In this document: positions 9,818 through 18,764 of the stretch, piece after piece
Numbering within the stretch: the first letter of the stretch is position 1
Layout: each line of letters opens with the position of its first letter
Origin: Azospirillum sp. TSH100
GTDB taxonomy: Bacteria; Pseudomonadota; Alphaproteobacteria; Azospirillales; Azospirillaceae
DNA: 64,000 nucleotides
Assembly (NCBI RefSeq): GCF_004923295.1
Contig: NZ_CP039634.1
Span: 1,073,001 to 1,137,000, forward strand
Reading direction: 5' to 3'
The notes under the pieces: generated by a model
Told to the model about the DNA's origin: nothing
Database searches by the model: none
What the model saw: only the letters and a program-made list of their open reading frames with translations
Translations under genes and position numbers: made by a program

Positions 9818-10648
9818 ATGACGACCATCCTGCCCGACGCCGCCCTCGACGCGCTTCTGGCGCAGGATGTTCCCTACGGCGACCTGACAACCGATGCGCT
9901 CGGGATCGCCGCGCATCCGGCGCGGATGAGCTTCACCGCCCGCGGCGCCATGGTGCTGGCGGGGACGGAGGAGGCGGCGCGGCTGGTGGAGAAGGCCGGC
10001 GGCCGGGTTCTGCGTTTCGAGCCCAGCGGCACGGAAGTCGGGGCCGGAACGGTTTTCCTGGAGGCGGACGGCCCGGCCGGGGCGCTGCACCGAGCCTGGA
10101 AGGTGGCGCAAACGCTGGTCGAATACGCCTCCGGCATCGCCACCCGCGCCCGGCGCATCGTCGATGCGGCCCCTGGTGTCACCGTCGCCTGCACCCGCAA
10201 GAACTTTCCCGGTGCCAAGGATCTCAGCGTCAAGGCGGTGCGGGCCGGCGGGGCGGTGATGCACCGGCTCGGCCTGTCGGAAACGCTGCTGGTCTTTTCC
10301 GAACACCGCGCCTTCCTGACCGAATCTCCGGATGTCTGGATCGCGGAGTTGCGCCGCAAGGCCCCGGAAAAGAAGATCGTGGTTGAGGTCGGATCGGTGG
10401 AGGAGGCGGTGGCCTTCGCCCGCGCCGGCACCGACGTGATCCAGCTGGAAAAGCTGCCGCCTGACGCCGCCCGCGCCGTGATCGAGGCGACAAGGCGCCT
10501 GACCCCGCCGCCGGTGGTGGCCCCGGCCGGCGGCGTGACCGAGGCGAACGCTGCCGCCTACGCCGCGGCCGGCTGCCGCCTGCTGATCACTTCCGCCCCC
10601 TTCTTCGGCCAGCCTGCCGACGTCCAGGTCGTGCTGGGGCCGGCGTAG
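9818..10648 (+). CDS. modD: ModD-type pyrophosphorylase (NadC-related molybdenum utilisation protein)
   Basis: The 276-residue protein belongs to the quinolinate phosphoribosyltransferase fold. It opens with QDVPYGDLTTDALGI and has TRKNFPGAKDLSVKAV in the phosphoribosyl-binding region. The form KNFPGAKDLSVKA and the HRLGLSETLLVF stretch resemble ModD, found near molybdate transport genes, more than NadC. No mod genes are visible here. The ATG at 9818 has AAGGAAGG upstream. It is the last gene of the yggT-folD run, and a NadC role cannot be fully excluded. Confidence 0.75.
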   Translation: MTTILPDAALDALLAQDVPYGDLTTDALGIAAHPARMSFTARGAMVLAGTEEAARLVEKAGGRVLRFEPSGTEVGAGTVFLEADGPAGALHRAWKVAQTLVEYASGIATRARRIVDAAPGVTVACTRKNFPGAKDLSVKAVRAGGAVMHRLGLSETLLVFSEHRAFLTESPDVWIAELRRKAPEKKIVVEVGSVEEAVAFARAGTDVIQLEKLPPDAARAVIEATRRLTPPPVVAPAGGVTEANAAAYAAAGCRLLITSAPFFGQPADVQVVLGPA

Positions 10649-10700
10649 CGGCGATGCCCGCAGGGGCGCCGCGCAGCCACTGAAATTCCTGATTTCGCGA

Positions 10701-10716
10701 GCGAAAGCGCTTTCGC
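10701..10716. promoter_or_regulatory. Perfect 16-bp palindrome, operator-like
   Basis: GCGAAAGCGCTTTCGC is fully self-complementary with a central CG step, the form typical of LacI/GalR-family operators. It lies 52 bp after modD and 84 bp before the small peptide gene. No regulator gene is adjacent, so the factor is unknown. Confidence 0.5.
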
Positions 10717-10751
10717 AATACCTATGCGTGCGCCACAGTGGCGACGCGGAC

Positions 10752-10776
10752 GGGATGGCGGAGTGGCCGCCATCCC
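10752..10776 (+). other. Leader hairpin before the 23-residue ORF
   Basis: A perfect 10-bp stem GGGATGGCGG/CCGCCATCCC with a 5-nt loop ends 10 nt before the AAGGAG ribosome binding site of the small ORF. Such a structure could modulate translation or message stability. There is no T tract, so it is not an intrinsic terminator. Confidence 0.5.
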
Positions 10777-10800
10777 CGCTGCGCACAAGGAGAACAGAGG

Positions 10801-10872
10801 ATGAAGGAAATCCTCCAACTCCTGATCCTAGCGTTGGAGATCGTCAAGAGATTGCTTGATCTCTTCAGCTAG
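10801..10872 (+). CDS. 23-residue hydrophobic/amphipathic peptide, toxin-like small protein
   Basis: The ORF begins MKEILQLL and ends KRLLDLFS. Leu and Ile dominate, with charged residues (K2, E3, E13, K16, R17, D20) spaced as on one face of an amphipathic helix. AAGGAG lies 8 nt before the ATG, an optimal ribosome binding site. The reading frame is framed by a palindrome and leader hairpin upstream and a terminator-like hairpin downstream, so it looks like a free-standing unit. The form resembles small membrane-active peptides such as type I toxins, but no family is recognised and translation is inferred. Confidence 0.55.
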   Translation: MKEILQLLILALEIVKRLLDLFS

Positions 10873-10881
10873 CATCGGGCT

Positions 10882-10914
10882 GGCGGGCAGGGGGGCGGAA
10901 TCCCCCTGTCCGCC
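10882..10914 (+). terminator. Terminator-like hairpin after the small peptide ORF
   Basis: A 13-bp stem (GGCGGGCAGGGGG with CCCCCTGTCCGCC, one G-T wobble) has a 7-nt loop and starts 10 nt after the stop codon. A clear T tract is missing, so it may act as a stability hairpin rather than a terminator. Confidence 0.5.
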
Positions 10915-10969
10915 AAGCCTGATATTGCCCCATCCGTGCCTTTAGTCAACCACCGGTACAGACGGTCAT

Positions 10970-13666
10970 TTACGCCGCCAGCCCGCCGCCCAGCTCGATC
11001 CGCACCTCCACCACGCCGGGCTCATCCAGGTTCTCCTTGCGGACGAAACCCAGCGCGCGGCACATGTTCAGCATGTTGGTGTTCTCGCGCAGAACCTCGC
11101 CATAGACCTCCTTGATGCCGCGCGAGCGGGCATAGTCGAGGATCTTGTTCATCAGGATATAGCCCAGCCCCTGGCCCTTCATGTCGGACCGCACCATCAC
11201 CGCATATTCGGCACGGCGGTTGTCGGGGTCGGCGGTGATGCGCACCACACCATACATGATGGTATCGCCGGTCTGCTGGTCGGGACCGACGGCGATCAGC
11301 CCCATCTCGCGGTCATAGTCGATCTGGGTCAGACGCGCCGCCGCCTGATGCGACAGCCGCTTCAGCGGGGCGAAGAAGCGCAGGCGCAGGTCTTCCGCCG
11401 TCTGGTTCTCCACCAGATGGTGCACCAGCGGCTCGTCCTCCGGCAGGATCGGGCGGACGAAGAACTGGCGGCCGTCCTTGATGGTGATGCGGTCCTCCAG
11501 CGACTTGGGATAGGGGCGGATTGCCAGCCGCGCCGCTCCGGCCAGCGCCGGCACGCCGACCTTGATGCGGGCGTCCAGCGCCGTCACGCCGTCCGCGTCG
11601 GCCAGCAGCGGGTTGATGTCCATCTCCGCGATCTCGGGGAAATCGACCACCAGCTGGCTGACCTTGTTCAGCGTCAGCGCCACCGTGTCCAGATCGACCG
11701 CCGCACGCGAGCGGTAGCCCTGAAGCTGGCGGTGGATGCGGGTGCGGCTCATCTGCTCCGCTGCCAGCTTCATGTTCAGCGGCGGCAGGGCCAGCGCGTA
11801 ATCCTCCACCACCTCGACGCCGATGCCGCCCTCGCCGAACAGCAGGACCGGACCGAACATCTCGTTCTCGGTCATGCCGACGATAAGCTCATAGGCGTCG
11901 GGGCGTACGGCCATCTCCTGGACGGTGAAGCCCTCGATCTTCGCGTCGGGCGCCAGTTCGGCGACGCGGGCCAGCATCGCCTCGGCCTCCGCCTTCACGT
12001 CCTCCGGGCTGGTCAGGCCGAGAGCCACGCCGCCGACGTCGGATTTGTGGGTGATGTCGTGCGACAGGATCTTCAGCGCGATCGGCCCGCCGATGACGCG
12101 GGCGGCGGCGGCGGCCTCCTCCGGCGTCTCGGCGACGCGGGTGTCGACCACCGGGATGCCGTAGGCGGCGAGCACGCGCTTGGCCTCATACTCGCTCAGC
12201 CACTCGCGCTTCTCGGCCATGGCGCGGGAGATCACCTTCTTCACGGTGATCTCGTCGGGCTGGAAATCCTCCGCCACCGACGGCGGGGTCTCCATCAGCA
12301 GTTCCTGGCTGCGGCGGTAGCGCACCAGATGCATGAAGGCGCGCACCGCGTCGGACGGGCCGTTGTAGGTTGGGATGCGGCCATCGGCGAACAGCTTGCG
12401 GGCCTCCATCGCCGACTGGTCGCCGATCCAGCTGGTCAGCACCGGGTGGCGGCGCGCCTTGTTGGCCTGCACCGTCTCCGCCACCGCCTGGGCGATGGCC
12501 TCGCTGTCGGTCAGGGCGGAGGGGCAGTGCAGGACCAGAACCGCGTCGTTGGCGTTGTCCTGCATCAGCGCGTTCAGCGCCTCGGCATAGCGCTTGGGCG
12601 TGGCGTCGGCGCCGATGCGCAGCGGGTTGCGGAAGGGGGCGCCGCCGGGCTGCGGACCCAGCGCCTTGCCCAGCGCCTCCTGCGTCTCCGGCGCCAGGGC
12701 GGCGAGCCGGCCGCCGGCCCGGATCAGCTTGTCGGTGGCCATCACCCCCATGCCGCCGCCGTTGGTCAGGATGGCCAGCCGGTCGCCGGTGATCGGCACC
12801 CCGGTGCCCAGCGTGCCGGCGGCGTCGAACAGCTCTGCCAGATCGTTGACCCGCAGCACGCCGGCCCGGCGGAACACCGCGTCATAGACGGCGTCCGACA
12901 CCGCCAGCGCCCCGGTGTGGCTGGCCGCGGCCTCCTGCGCCTCGTCCGATCGCCCGGCCTTGATGACGATCACCGGCTTCTGGCGCGAGGCGGACCGGGC
13001 GGCCGACATGAATTTGCGGGCGTGCGTGATGCTCTCGATATAGAGCAGGATGGCGCGCACCGTGACGTCGGAAGCGAGATAGTCCAGCAGATCGCCGAAA
13101 TCGATGTCGCCGCGGTCGCCCAGCGACACCAGATGCGAGAAGCCGATCCCGCGTGACGTCGCCCAGTCGGCGATCGAGGTCAGCACCATCGAGCTTTGCG
13201 CCACCAGCGCCACGTCGCCCTTGCGGGGCGCCACCGGCGCGAAGCTGGCGTTCATGCCGCGGCCGGGCACCATGGCGCCCAGGCTGTTCGGTCCCAGCAC
13301 CCGCATCAGATAGGGCTTGGCCGTGTCCAGCATCGCCTGGGTCTGGTCGGCCGACATGCCCTTGGTCATGACGATGGCGGCCTTGGTCCCGCGCTTGCCC
13401 AGCGCGTCGATGGTCGCCGCCACCGTGTCGGGCGCCGTGCAGATGACGCCCAGGTCCGGCGTGATCGGCAGGCTGTCCACCGTCTTGTAGGTCAGCACCC
13501 CTTCCACCGCGCGTTCCGTCGGGTTGACCGGCATCACCGGACCGTCGAAGCCGGCCTGGAACAGGTTGCGGGCAACCACCGCCCCCACCGTGCCGGGTTT
13601 GCGGCTGGCGCCGATCAGAGCAATGGACGCGGGCTTGAACAGCTTGTCGAGGTTGCGAACGGTCAT
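10970..13666 (-). CDS. Acyl-CoA synthetase (NDP-forming) / GNAT fusion, Pat-type protein acetyltransferase
   Basis: The 898-residue protein has four parts in order. A CoA-binding domain begins SIALIGASRKPGTVG; a succinyl-CoA-ligase-like flavodoxin domain includes SHTGALAVSDAVYDA; an ATP-grasp domain includes IALKILSHDITHKSDVGGV; and a C-terminal GNAT acetyltransferase domain includes KGQGLGYILMNKILDYAR. Pat/PatZ proteins of this architecture acetylate lysines of metabolic enzymes such as acetyl-CoA synthetase. The start at MTVRNLDKLF (13666) matches the family; a longer in-frame start reaches 13744. The conserved His in SHTGALA is kept here. The gene stands alone on the minus strand. Confidence 0.85.
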   Translation of the reverse strand: MTVRNLDKLFKPASIALIGASRKPGTVGAVVARNLFQAGFDGPVMPVNPTERAVEGVLTYKTVDSLPITPDLGVICTAPDTVAATIDALGKRGTKAAIVMTKGMSADQTQAMLDTAKPYLMRVLGPNSLGAMVPGRGMNASFAPVAPRKGDVALVAQSSMVLTSIADWATSRGIGFSHLVSLGDRGDIDFGDLLDYLASDVTVRAILLYIESITHARKFMSAARSASRQKPVIVIKAGRSDEAQEAAASHTGALAVSDAVYDAVFRRAGVLRVNDLAELFDAAGTLGTGVPITGDRLAILTNGGGMGVMATDKLIRAGGRLAALAPETQEALGKALGPQPGGAPFRNPLRIGADATPKRYAEALNALMQDNANDAVLVLHCPSALTDSEAIAQAVAETVQANKARRHPVLTSWIGDQSAMEARKLFADGRIPTYNGPSDAVRAFMHLVRYRRSQELLMETPPSVAEDFQPDEITVKKVISRAMAEKREWLSEYEAKRVLAAYGIPVVDTRVAETPEEAAAAARVIGGPIALKILSHDITHKSDVGGVALGLTSPEDVKAEAEAMLARVAELAPDAKIEGFTVQEMAVRPDAYELIVGMTENEMFGPVLLFGEGGIGVEVVEDYALALPPLNMKLAAEQMSRTRIHRQLQGYRSRAAVDLDTVALTLNKVSQLVVDFPEIAEMDINPLLADADGVTALDARIKVGVPALAGAARLAIRPYPKSLEDRITIKDGRQFFVRPILPEDEPLVHHLVENQTAEDLRLRFFAPLKRLSHQAAARLTQIDYDREMGLIAVGPDQQTGDTIMYGVVRITADPDNRRAEYAVMVRSDMKGQGLGYILMNKILDYARSRGIKEVYGEVLRENTNMLNMCRALGFVRKENLDEPGVVEVRIELGGGLAA

Positions 13667-13856
13667 GACCGGATCCGGGGCTGGGATAGGCGCCGGCCCC
13701 AGTGTGCCATGGGCTACCGACGGTTTTGATGACGAACAGCGCAAGCCCGGACTTTCATCCCCGCCATTTGCTGCGACGCAACATTAAGGGCTGGTATGAC
13801 CATCGGGCAAGAGGCGTTTCGTCGCGCCGCCTCCGGCGGGACGGCGCCCGTTCCGC

Positions 13857-14327
13857 TTACCGCGAGGTCCGGCGCCAGGCGTCGGCCGACACCGCCAGGG
13901 ACAGCAGACCCCACAGCACCAGATACTCCACCCCGCCCTTGGCCCAGTACCAGTTGATGCCCTTGGTGGCGAAGATGGCATAGGCGGCCACCGCCATGCA
14001 GCCTGCCGACAGCAGAGCCGCCCAGCGGGTAAAGAAGCCGCCAACGAGCGTCACCAGGGCCAGGGATTCGCAGATGATGGCAAGGCCGAGGAACAGCGGT
14101 GCCGGCTCCAGCCCGGCCTTGGCGAAGAAGCCCAGCGAGGCGTCGATGCCGGTCAGCTTCTGGTAGACATGCGGGGCATAGAACAGGCCCAGCAGAATGC
14201 GCACCATGTTCATCGGCAGCGCTGGTGAGAAGCGGTCGGGCAGAACCGCCGGGCCGATCAGGGCGGCGAGCGGCGATGCGCCATCCGTAGCGTGGGAACC
14301 CGTGCTGTTTGCGATTCCAGTGGACAT
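13857..14327 (-). CDS. DoxX family membrane protein
   Basis: The 156-residue protein has four predicted hydrophobic segments: RILLGLFYAPHVYQKLTG, LGLAIICESLALVTLVGGF, WAALLSAGCMAVAAYAIF and YLVLWGLLSLAVSA. The spacing and the central glycine-rich turn fit DoxX/DoxD-like proteins. Their role in most bacteria is not defined; some are linked to redox balance. AAGGATT lies about 9 nt before the ATG. The gene is divergent from ldh across 184 bp, which contains a small inverted repeat AATTC-4-GAATT at 14345-14358. Confidence 0.8.
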   Translation of the reverse strand: MSTGIANSTGSHATDGASPLAALIGPAVLPDRFSPALPMNMVRILLGLFYAPHVYQKLTGIDASLGFFAKAGLEPAPLFLGLAIICESLALVTLVGGFFTRWAALLSAGCMAVAAYAIFATKGINWYWAKGGVEYLVLWGLLSLAVSADAWRRTSR

Positions 14328-14490
14328 GATCGTTCAATCCTTAAAATTCTAGTGAATTCTGCCTGTTTGGCTGGAAAACCGCTGAACGAGAATGCTGGCT
14401 GACAGGCAAGGGTGACGCGAGTTCGCGACACGGATGACCATTATTTGAGTTCTTTTATTTCCATCATTGATCCAGCACAATTCACCGTGA

Positions 14491-15462
<972 letters not shown>

Positions 15463-15464
15463 CG

Positions 15465-16373
15465 CTACCCCACCTGTTGCGCTGACACGTGTTCTCGCAG
15501 GCCCGCCGCCAACCCGTCGAAGACGGCGCGGCAGCGGGGGGTGGTGCGCAGATCCTCGTGCATGGCGACCCACATGCCCATCGGCATGTCGAAGGCGTCG
15601 GCCAGCAGCCGGACCAGATCGGGGTTCCGCCGCGCCAGCGGGACCTGGCAGATGCCGATGCCGAAGCCGGCCTCGATGGCCGACAGCTGGGCCAGATGGC
15701 TGTCGGACCGCAGGGCGAAGCGGGGCAGGTCGATGGCCGGCGCCCGCCGCATCATGGCACGGATGTCGGGCGTCTCGCGGTCGAAGCCGATCAGGCTGTG
15801 GCGGGCGAGGTCGTGCGGACAGTGCGGAACGCCCTGGCGGTCGAGGTAGTCGCGGTGGGCGTACATGCCGAGCGCGATGGTGCCGATCCGCCGGACCAGC
15901 AACGCCTGCTGGTCCGGCTCCACCATGCGCACGGCGACATCGGCATCGCGTTGCAGCAGATTGTCGACGCCGTTGGACAGCACCAGCTCGACCTCCAGAG
16001 CCGGATGGCGCTGCCGCAGCTGGGCCAGGATCGCCGGCAGGATGCGGGCGCCCACCACCTCGCTGGCGGTGACCCGCACGGTGCCGCGCACTTCGCTTCC
16101 CCAGCCTGACGCCGTGCGCCACAGGCTGGCCGCCGCCGTCTCCAGCGCCTCCGCCTGCGGTTTCAGGGACCGCGCCGCGTCGGTGGGATCGAGCCCGCGC
16201 GGCGAGCGGATGAACAGGGAGCCGCCGACCGCCTCCTCCAGCGCCGCGATGTGGCGGGCCAGCGTCGGTTGCGTCAACCCGAGTGTGCGCGCCGCCGCCG
16301 ACAGCGATCCTTCACGGATCACCGCCAGAAAACTGCGGTAGAGATCCCAGCTGGGCGGTGGCGGTGAGTTCAT
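15465..16373 (-). CDS. LysR-family transcriptional regulator
   Basis: The 302-residue protein has an N-terminal winged helix-turn-helix (SLSAAARTLGLTQPTLARHIAALEE, about residues 24-48, written here as adjoining segments of the same motif) and a C-terminal effector-binding domain. The start at MNSPPPP is chosen because the HTH then begins at the usual distance from the N-terminus; in-frame ATGs at 16418 and 16472 would overlap or crowd the divergent gene. It is divergent from the epimerase gene across about 100 bp, the classical layout for a LysR protein controlling its neighbour. The inducer is unknown. Confidence 0.88.
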   Translation of the reverse strand: MNSPPPPSWDLYRSFLAVIREGSLSAAARTLGLTQPTLARHIAALEEAVGGSLFIRSPRGLDPTDAARSLKPQAEALETAAASLWRTASGWGSEVRGTVRVTASEVVGARILPAILAQLRQRHPALEVELVLSNGVDNLLQRDADVAVRMVEPDQQALLVRRIGTIALGMYAHRDYLDRQGVPHCPHDLARHSLIGFDRETPDIRAMMRRAPAIDLPRFALRSDSHLAQLSAIEAGFGIGICQVPLARRNPDLVRLLADAFDMPMGMWVAMHEDLRTTPRCRAVFDGLAAGLREHVSAQQVG

Positions 16374-16474
16374 CGATTTCAGTATAACCGCTCGCCGCAG
16401 TTCGACAATTCCGTTCATCCCACTCCCGGCCCATCCTTTGCCCATCACCGGCTGCAAGAATGATGGAGGCAAAG

Positions 16475-17545
16475 ATGGGGGGTGCGATGGCAGGGCAGGG
16501 AACCGGCGCAGGCAGGATCGCCCTGGTCCTGGGCGCGACCGGCGGGGTCGGCGGCGAGATGGCGCGGGCGCTGGCTGCCCGTGGCTGGACGGTGCGGGGC
16601 CTGCGCCGCAAGCCGGCCGAGGCGCCGCGATCGGAGGGCATCGACTGGATCGTCGGCGATGCGATGAACGCCGCCGATGTGAGGGCGGCGGCCGAGGGGG
16701 CGGCGCTGATCGTCCATGCGGTGAATCCGCCCGGCTACAAGGACTGGGACCGGTTGGTTCTCCCCATGCTCGACAACAGCATCGCCGCGGCCTGCGCCAA
16801 CCATGCCCGCATCCTGCTGCCCGGAACCGTCTACAATTATGGCCCCGACGTCTTCCCGCTGATCCCGGAAACGGCGGCGCAGAACCCGACGACCCGCAAG
16901 GGCGCCATCCGGGTGGAGATGGAGCGCCGCCTGCATCGGGCGGCCGGTCGGGGGGCGACGCTGCTGACCCTGCGCTGCGGCGACTTCTTCGGTCCGCGTC
17001 CCGGTGGCAGCTGGTTCAGCCAGGGGCTACTGACGCCCGGCAAGCCGCCGACCCGGATCAACCAGCCGGGGCGGCCGGGAGTCGGCCATCAATGGGCCTA
17101 TCTGCCCGACGTGGCGGAAACGGCGATGCGCCTGCTCGACCGCGAGGCGGAACTGGGTGACGACGCGATGTTCCACATGGACGGCCATTGGGATGCCGAC
17201 GGCGGCGGGATGGTCGCGGCCATCGCCCGCGCGCTTGGGCCTCCCGCACTGCCGGTGCGGCGGATGTCGTGGTGGGCGGTTCGGCTGGGCGGTCTGGCGG
17301 TGCCGCTGCTCCGCGAGATCGGCGAGATGCGCTATCTGTGGCAACGGCCGGTGCGGCTGGACAACCGCCGCCTGCTGGCCTTCCTGGGCGAGGAGCCGCA
17401 CACGCCGTTGGATCTGGCGGTGCGCCGGACGCTTGAAGGGCTGGGCCATCTCCCCGCGAAGGCGGAAGGCCCCGAATCCAATCGGAGTCTATTCGGCGGC
17501 CATCGGCATCAGGATCAGGCGTCCGATCAGGTCGGTTTTGGCTGA
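16475..17545 (+). CDS. NAD(P)-dependent epimerase/dehydratase-like protein (extended SDR)
   Basis: The 356-residue protein has the Rossmann motif GATGGVGGEMA close to the N-terminus and the SDR-type YNYGPDVFP region. It resembles atypical extended SDRs with a Rossmann N-terminus; the substrate cannot be read from the sequence. The ATG at 16475 is chosen because GGAGG lies 5 nt before it; ATGs at 16460 and 16487 are alternatives. The last 19 codons run antisense through the end of the DUF2283 gene and look like a non-homologous tail. The divergent LysR gene is a plausible regulator. Confidence 0.75.
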   Translation: MGGAMAGQGTGAGRIALVLGATGGVGGEMARALAARGWTVRGLRRKPAEAPRSEGIDWIVGDAMNAADVRAAAEGAALIVHAVNPPGYKDWDRLVLPMLDNSIAAACANHARILLPGTVYNYGPDVFPLIPETAAQNPTTRKGAIRVEMERRLHRAAGRGATLLTLRCGDFFGPRPGGSWFSQGLLTPGKPPTRINQPGRPGVGHQWAYLPDVAETAMRLLDREAELGDDAMFHMDGHWDADGGGMVAAIARALGPPALPVRRMSWWAVRLGGLAVPLLREIGEMRYLWQRPVRLDNRRLLAFLGEEPHTPLDLAVRRTLEGLGHLPAKAEGPESNRSLFGGHRHQDQASDQVGFG

Positions 17546-17692
17546 GGCATGCTGGATGTCGTAGCCGACCGGTTCGCCATCGGCACCATAGTCAACCATC
17601 ACGTCGGGTTCCACCTCAACCGTCCGTTTGGAGGGCAGCGGACGAACCTCGATATAAAGGCTGTCGGTACCGGGATCGTAGCTGGTTTTCAT
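17489..17692 (-). CDS. DUF2283 protein, putative antitoxin-like partner
   Basis: This 67-residue protein shows the DUF2283 pattern: YDPGTDSLYIEV near the N-terminus, VDYGADGEPVGYDIQHAS in the middle, and a short C-terminal helix. DUF2283 genes are commonly paired with DUF4258 genes, and a toxin-antitoxin role has been suggested for such pairs but not settled. Its ATG overlaps the stop of the upstream DUF4258 frame by 4 nt (ATGA), which implies coupled translation. Its 3' end overlaps the epimerase gene on the other strand by 57 bp. Confidence 0.75.
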   Translation of the reverse strand: MKTSYDPGTDSLYIEVRPLPSKRTVEVEPDVMVDYGADGEPVGYDIQHASAKTDLIGRLILMPMAAE

Positions 17693-17952
17693 GACGTGTA
17701 TTGCTCGTCAGGAAACGCATTGTGAACGGTTACGCCGTCCGACAATAGCACGACGCGGAGAAAGCAGCGGAGCGTTTCCGAATACCCATAAAAACGGATG
17801 CGGCCGTCGGGCTGAACGATGCGCGCTTCCGGCCGGGCGATGATGCGCTTGATTTCCAGCGGATCGAGATCGGGACGGCGTGGCAGCACGTCGAAGGCAA
17901 AATACCGGGTTCGTCAGAATGGCGGCGGAGGAAGTCGCTCCGGCTCGGGCAT
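17689..17952 (-). pseudogene. DUF4258 protein with an in-frame stop near its N-terminus
   Basis: The frame opens at ATG 17952 with MPEPERLPPPPF, meets a TGA at 17914-17916, and continues in the same frame as RTRYFAFDVLPRRPDLDPL and on through VVLLSDGVTVHNAFPDEQ. The sequence after the stop is a full DUF4258 domain. The region before it reads as a plausible N-terminus in the same frame, so a single substitution probably made the stop. A shorter protein of 66 residues could start at GTG 17889. Whether the gene is dead, restarts, or is read through cannot be decided here. Confidence 0.6.
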
Positions 17953-18042
17953 GGCATCCCTCAGCCTTCGGGAAAGGAAAACGGCCGGCGTCTGGACGTT
18001 GACGCCGGCCGCATCATCGGCGACCGAAAATCGCCGCTACCC

Positions 18043-18600
18043 TCAGACCACCGGGCCCGGGTTGCCCTTGTTGGCTTCCAGGGCGCGGGCCAGGCCTTCC
18101 TCGATCTTCTTGGCGGCCTCTTCGGCGTTGCCCCAGCCGCGGACCTTCACCCACTTGTTCTTTTCGAGATCCTTGTAGTGCTCGAAGAAGTGGGCGATCT
18201 GCTCGGTCACGATGGCCGGCAGGTCGGTGTAGTTCTTCACGTCGGTGTAGAACGGGTGCAGCTTGTCGACCGGAACGGCCAGCAGCTTCTCGTCCTCGCC
18301 GGCCTCGTCCTCCATGTACAGGACGCCGATCGGACGCGAGCGCAGGACCGCACCCGGAACGACGCCATGCTGGCCGACGACGCAGACGTCCACCGGATCG
18401 CCGTCACCCGACAGGGTGTGCGGGATGAAGCCGTAGTTGCAGGGATAGAACATGGCGGTGTGCAGGAAACGGTCGACGAACACGGCGCCCGAGTCCTTGT
18501 CGACCTCATACTTCACCGGCTGGCCGCCGATCGGGATCTCGATGACGACGTTCACGTCCCAGGGCACATTCTTGCCCGCGGCGAGCTTGCTCAGATCCAT
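18043..18600 (-). CDS. ppa: Inorganic pyrophosphatase
   Basis: Family I soluble pyrophosphatase hydrolyses pyrophosphate and pulls biosynthetic reactions forward. The 185-residue protein includes KYEVDKDSGAVFVDR, FYPCNYGFIPHTL and the signature DGDPVDVCVV with its metal-binding aspartates. The ATG at 18600 gives the normal N-terminus (MDLSKLAAGKN). It is divergent from the binding-protein gene starting at 18765. Confidence 0.97.
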   Translation of the reverse strand: MDLSKLAAGKNVPWDVNVVIEIPIGGQPVKYEVDKDSGAVFVDRFLHTAMFYPCNYGFIPHTLSGDGDPVDVCVVGQHGVVPGAVLRSRPIGVLYMEDEAGEDEKLLAVPVDKLHPFYTDVKNYTDLPAIVTEQIAHFFEHYKDLEKNKWVKVRGWGNAEEAAKKIEEGLARALEANKGNPGPVV

Positions 18601-18764
18601 GTATCGCGTTCCTTCGACTGGCGTATTCAGGGCACATTCTTGTTTTGGCGCCGATGCCCGGTCCGGCGCCACGCGGGGCCGGAGTTTAGGCGGAACGCAC
18701 CCTGAGTCCAAGGAACTTGCGCTGGCTCTTGCGCAGGTGCGGCAAAGCGGCAACCCTGCCGGTC

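Noticed and set aside
8108..10786. Very long minus-strand open frame across folD, corA and modD
   Set aside because: It is antisense to three clear genes, has Arg/Gly/Gln/His-rich shadow composition and no recognisable domain.
11348..13156. Long plus-strand frame opposite the Pat-type gene
   Set aside because: Composition and location are those of an antisense shadow in GC-rich DNA.
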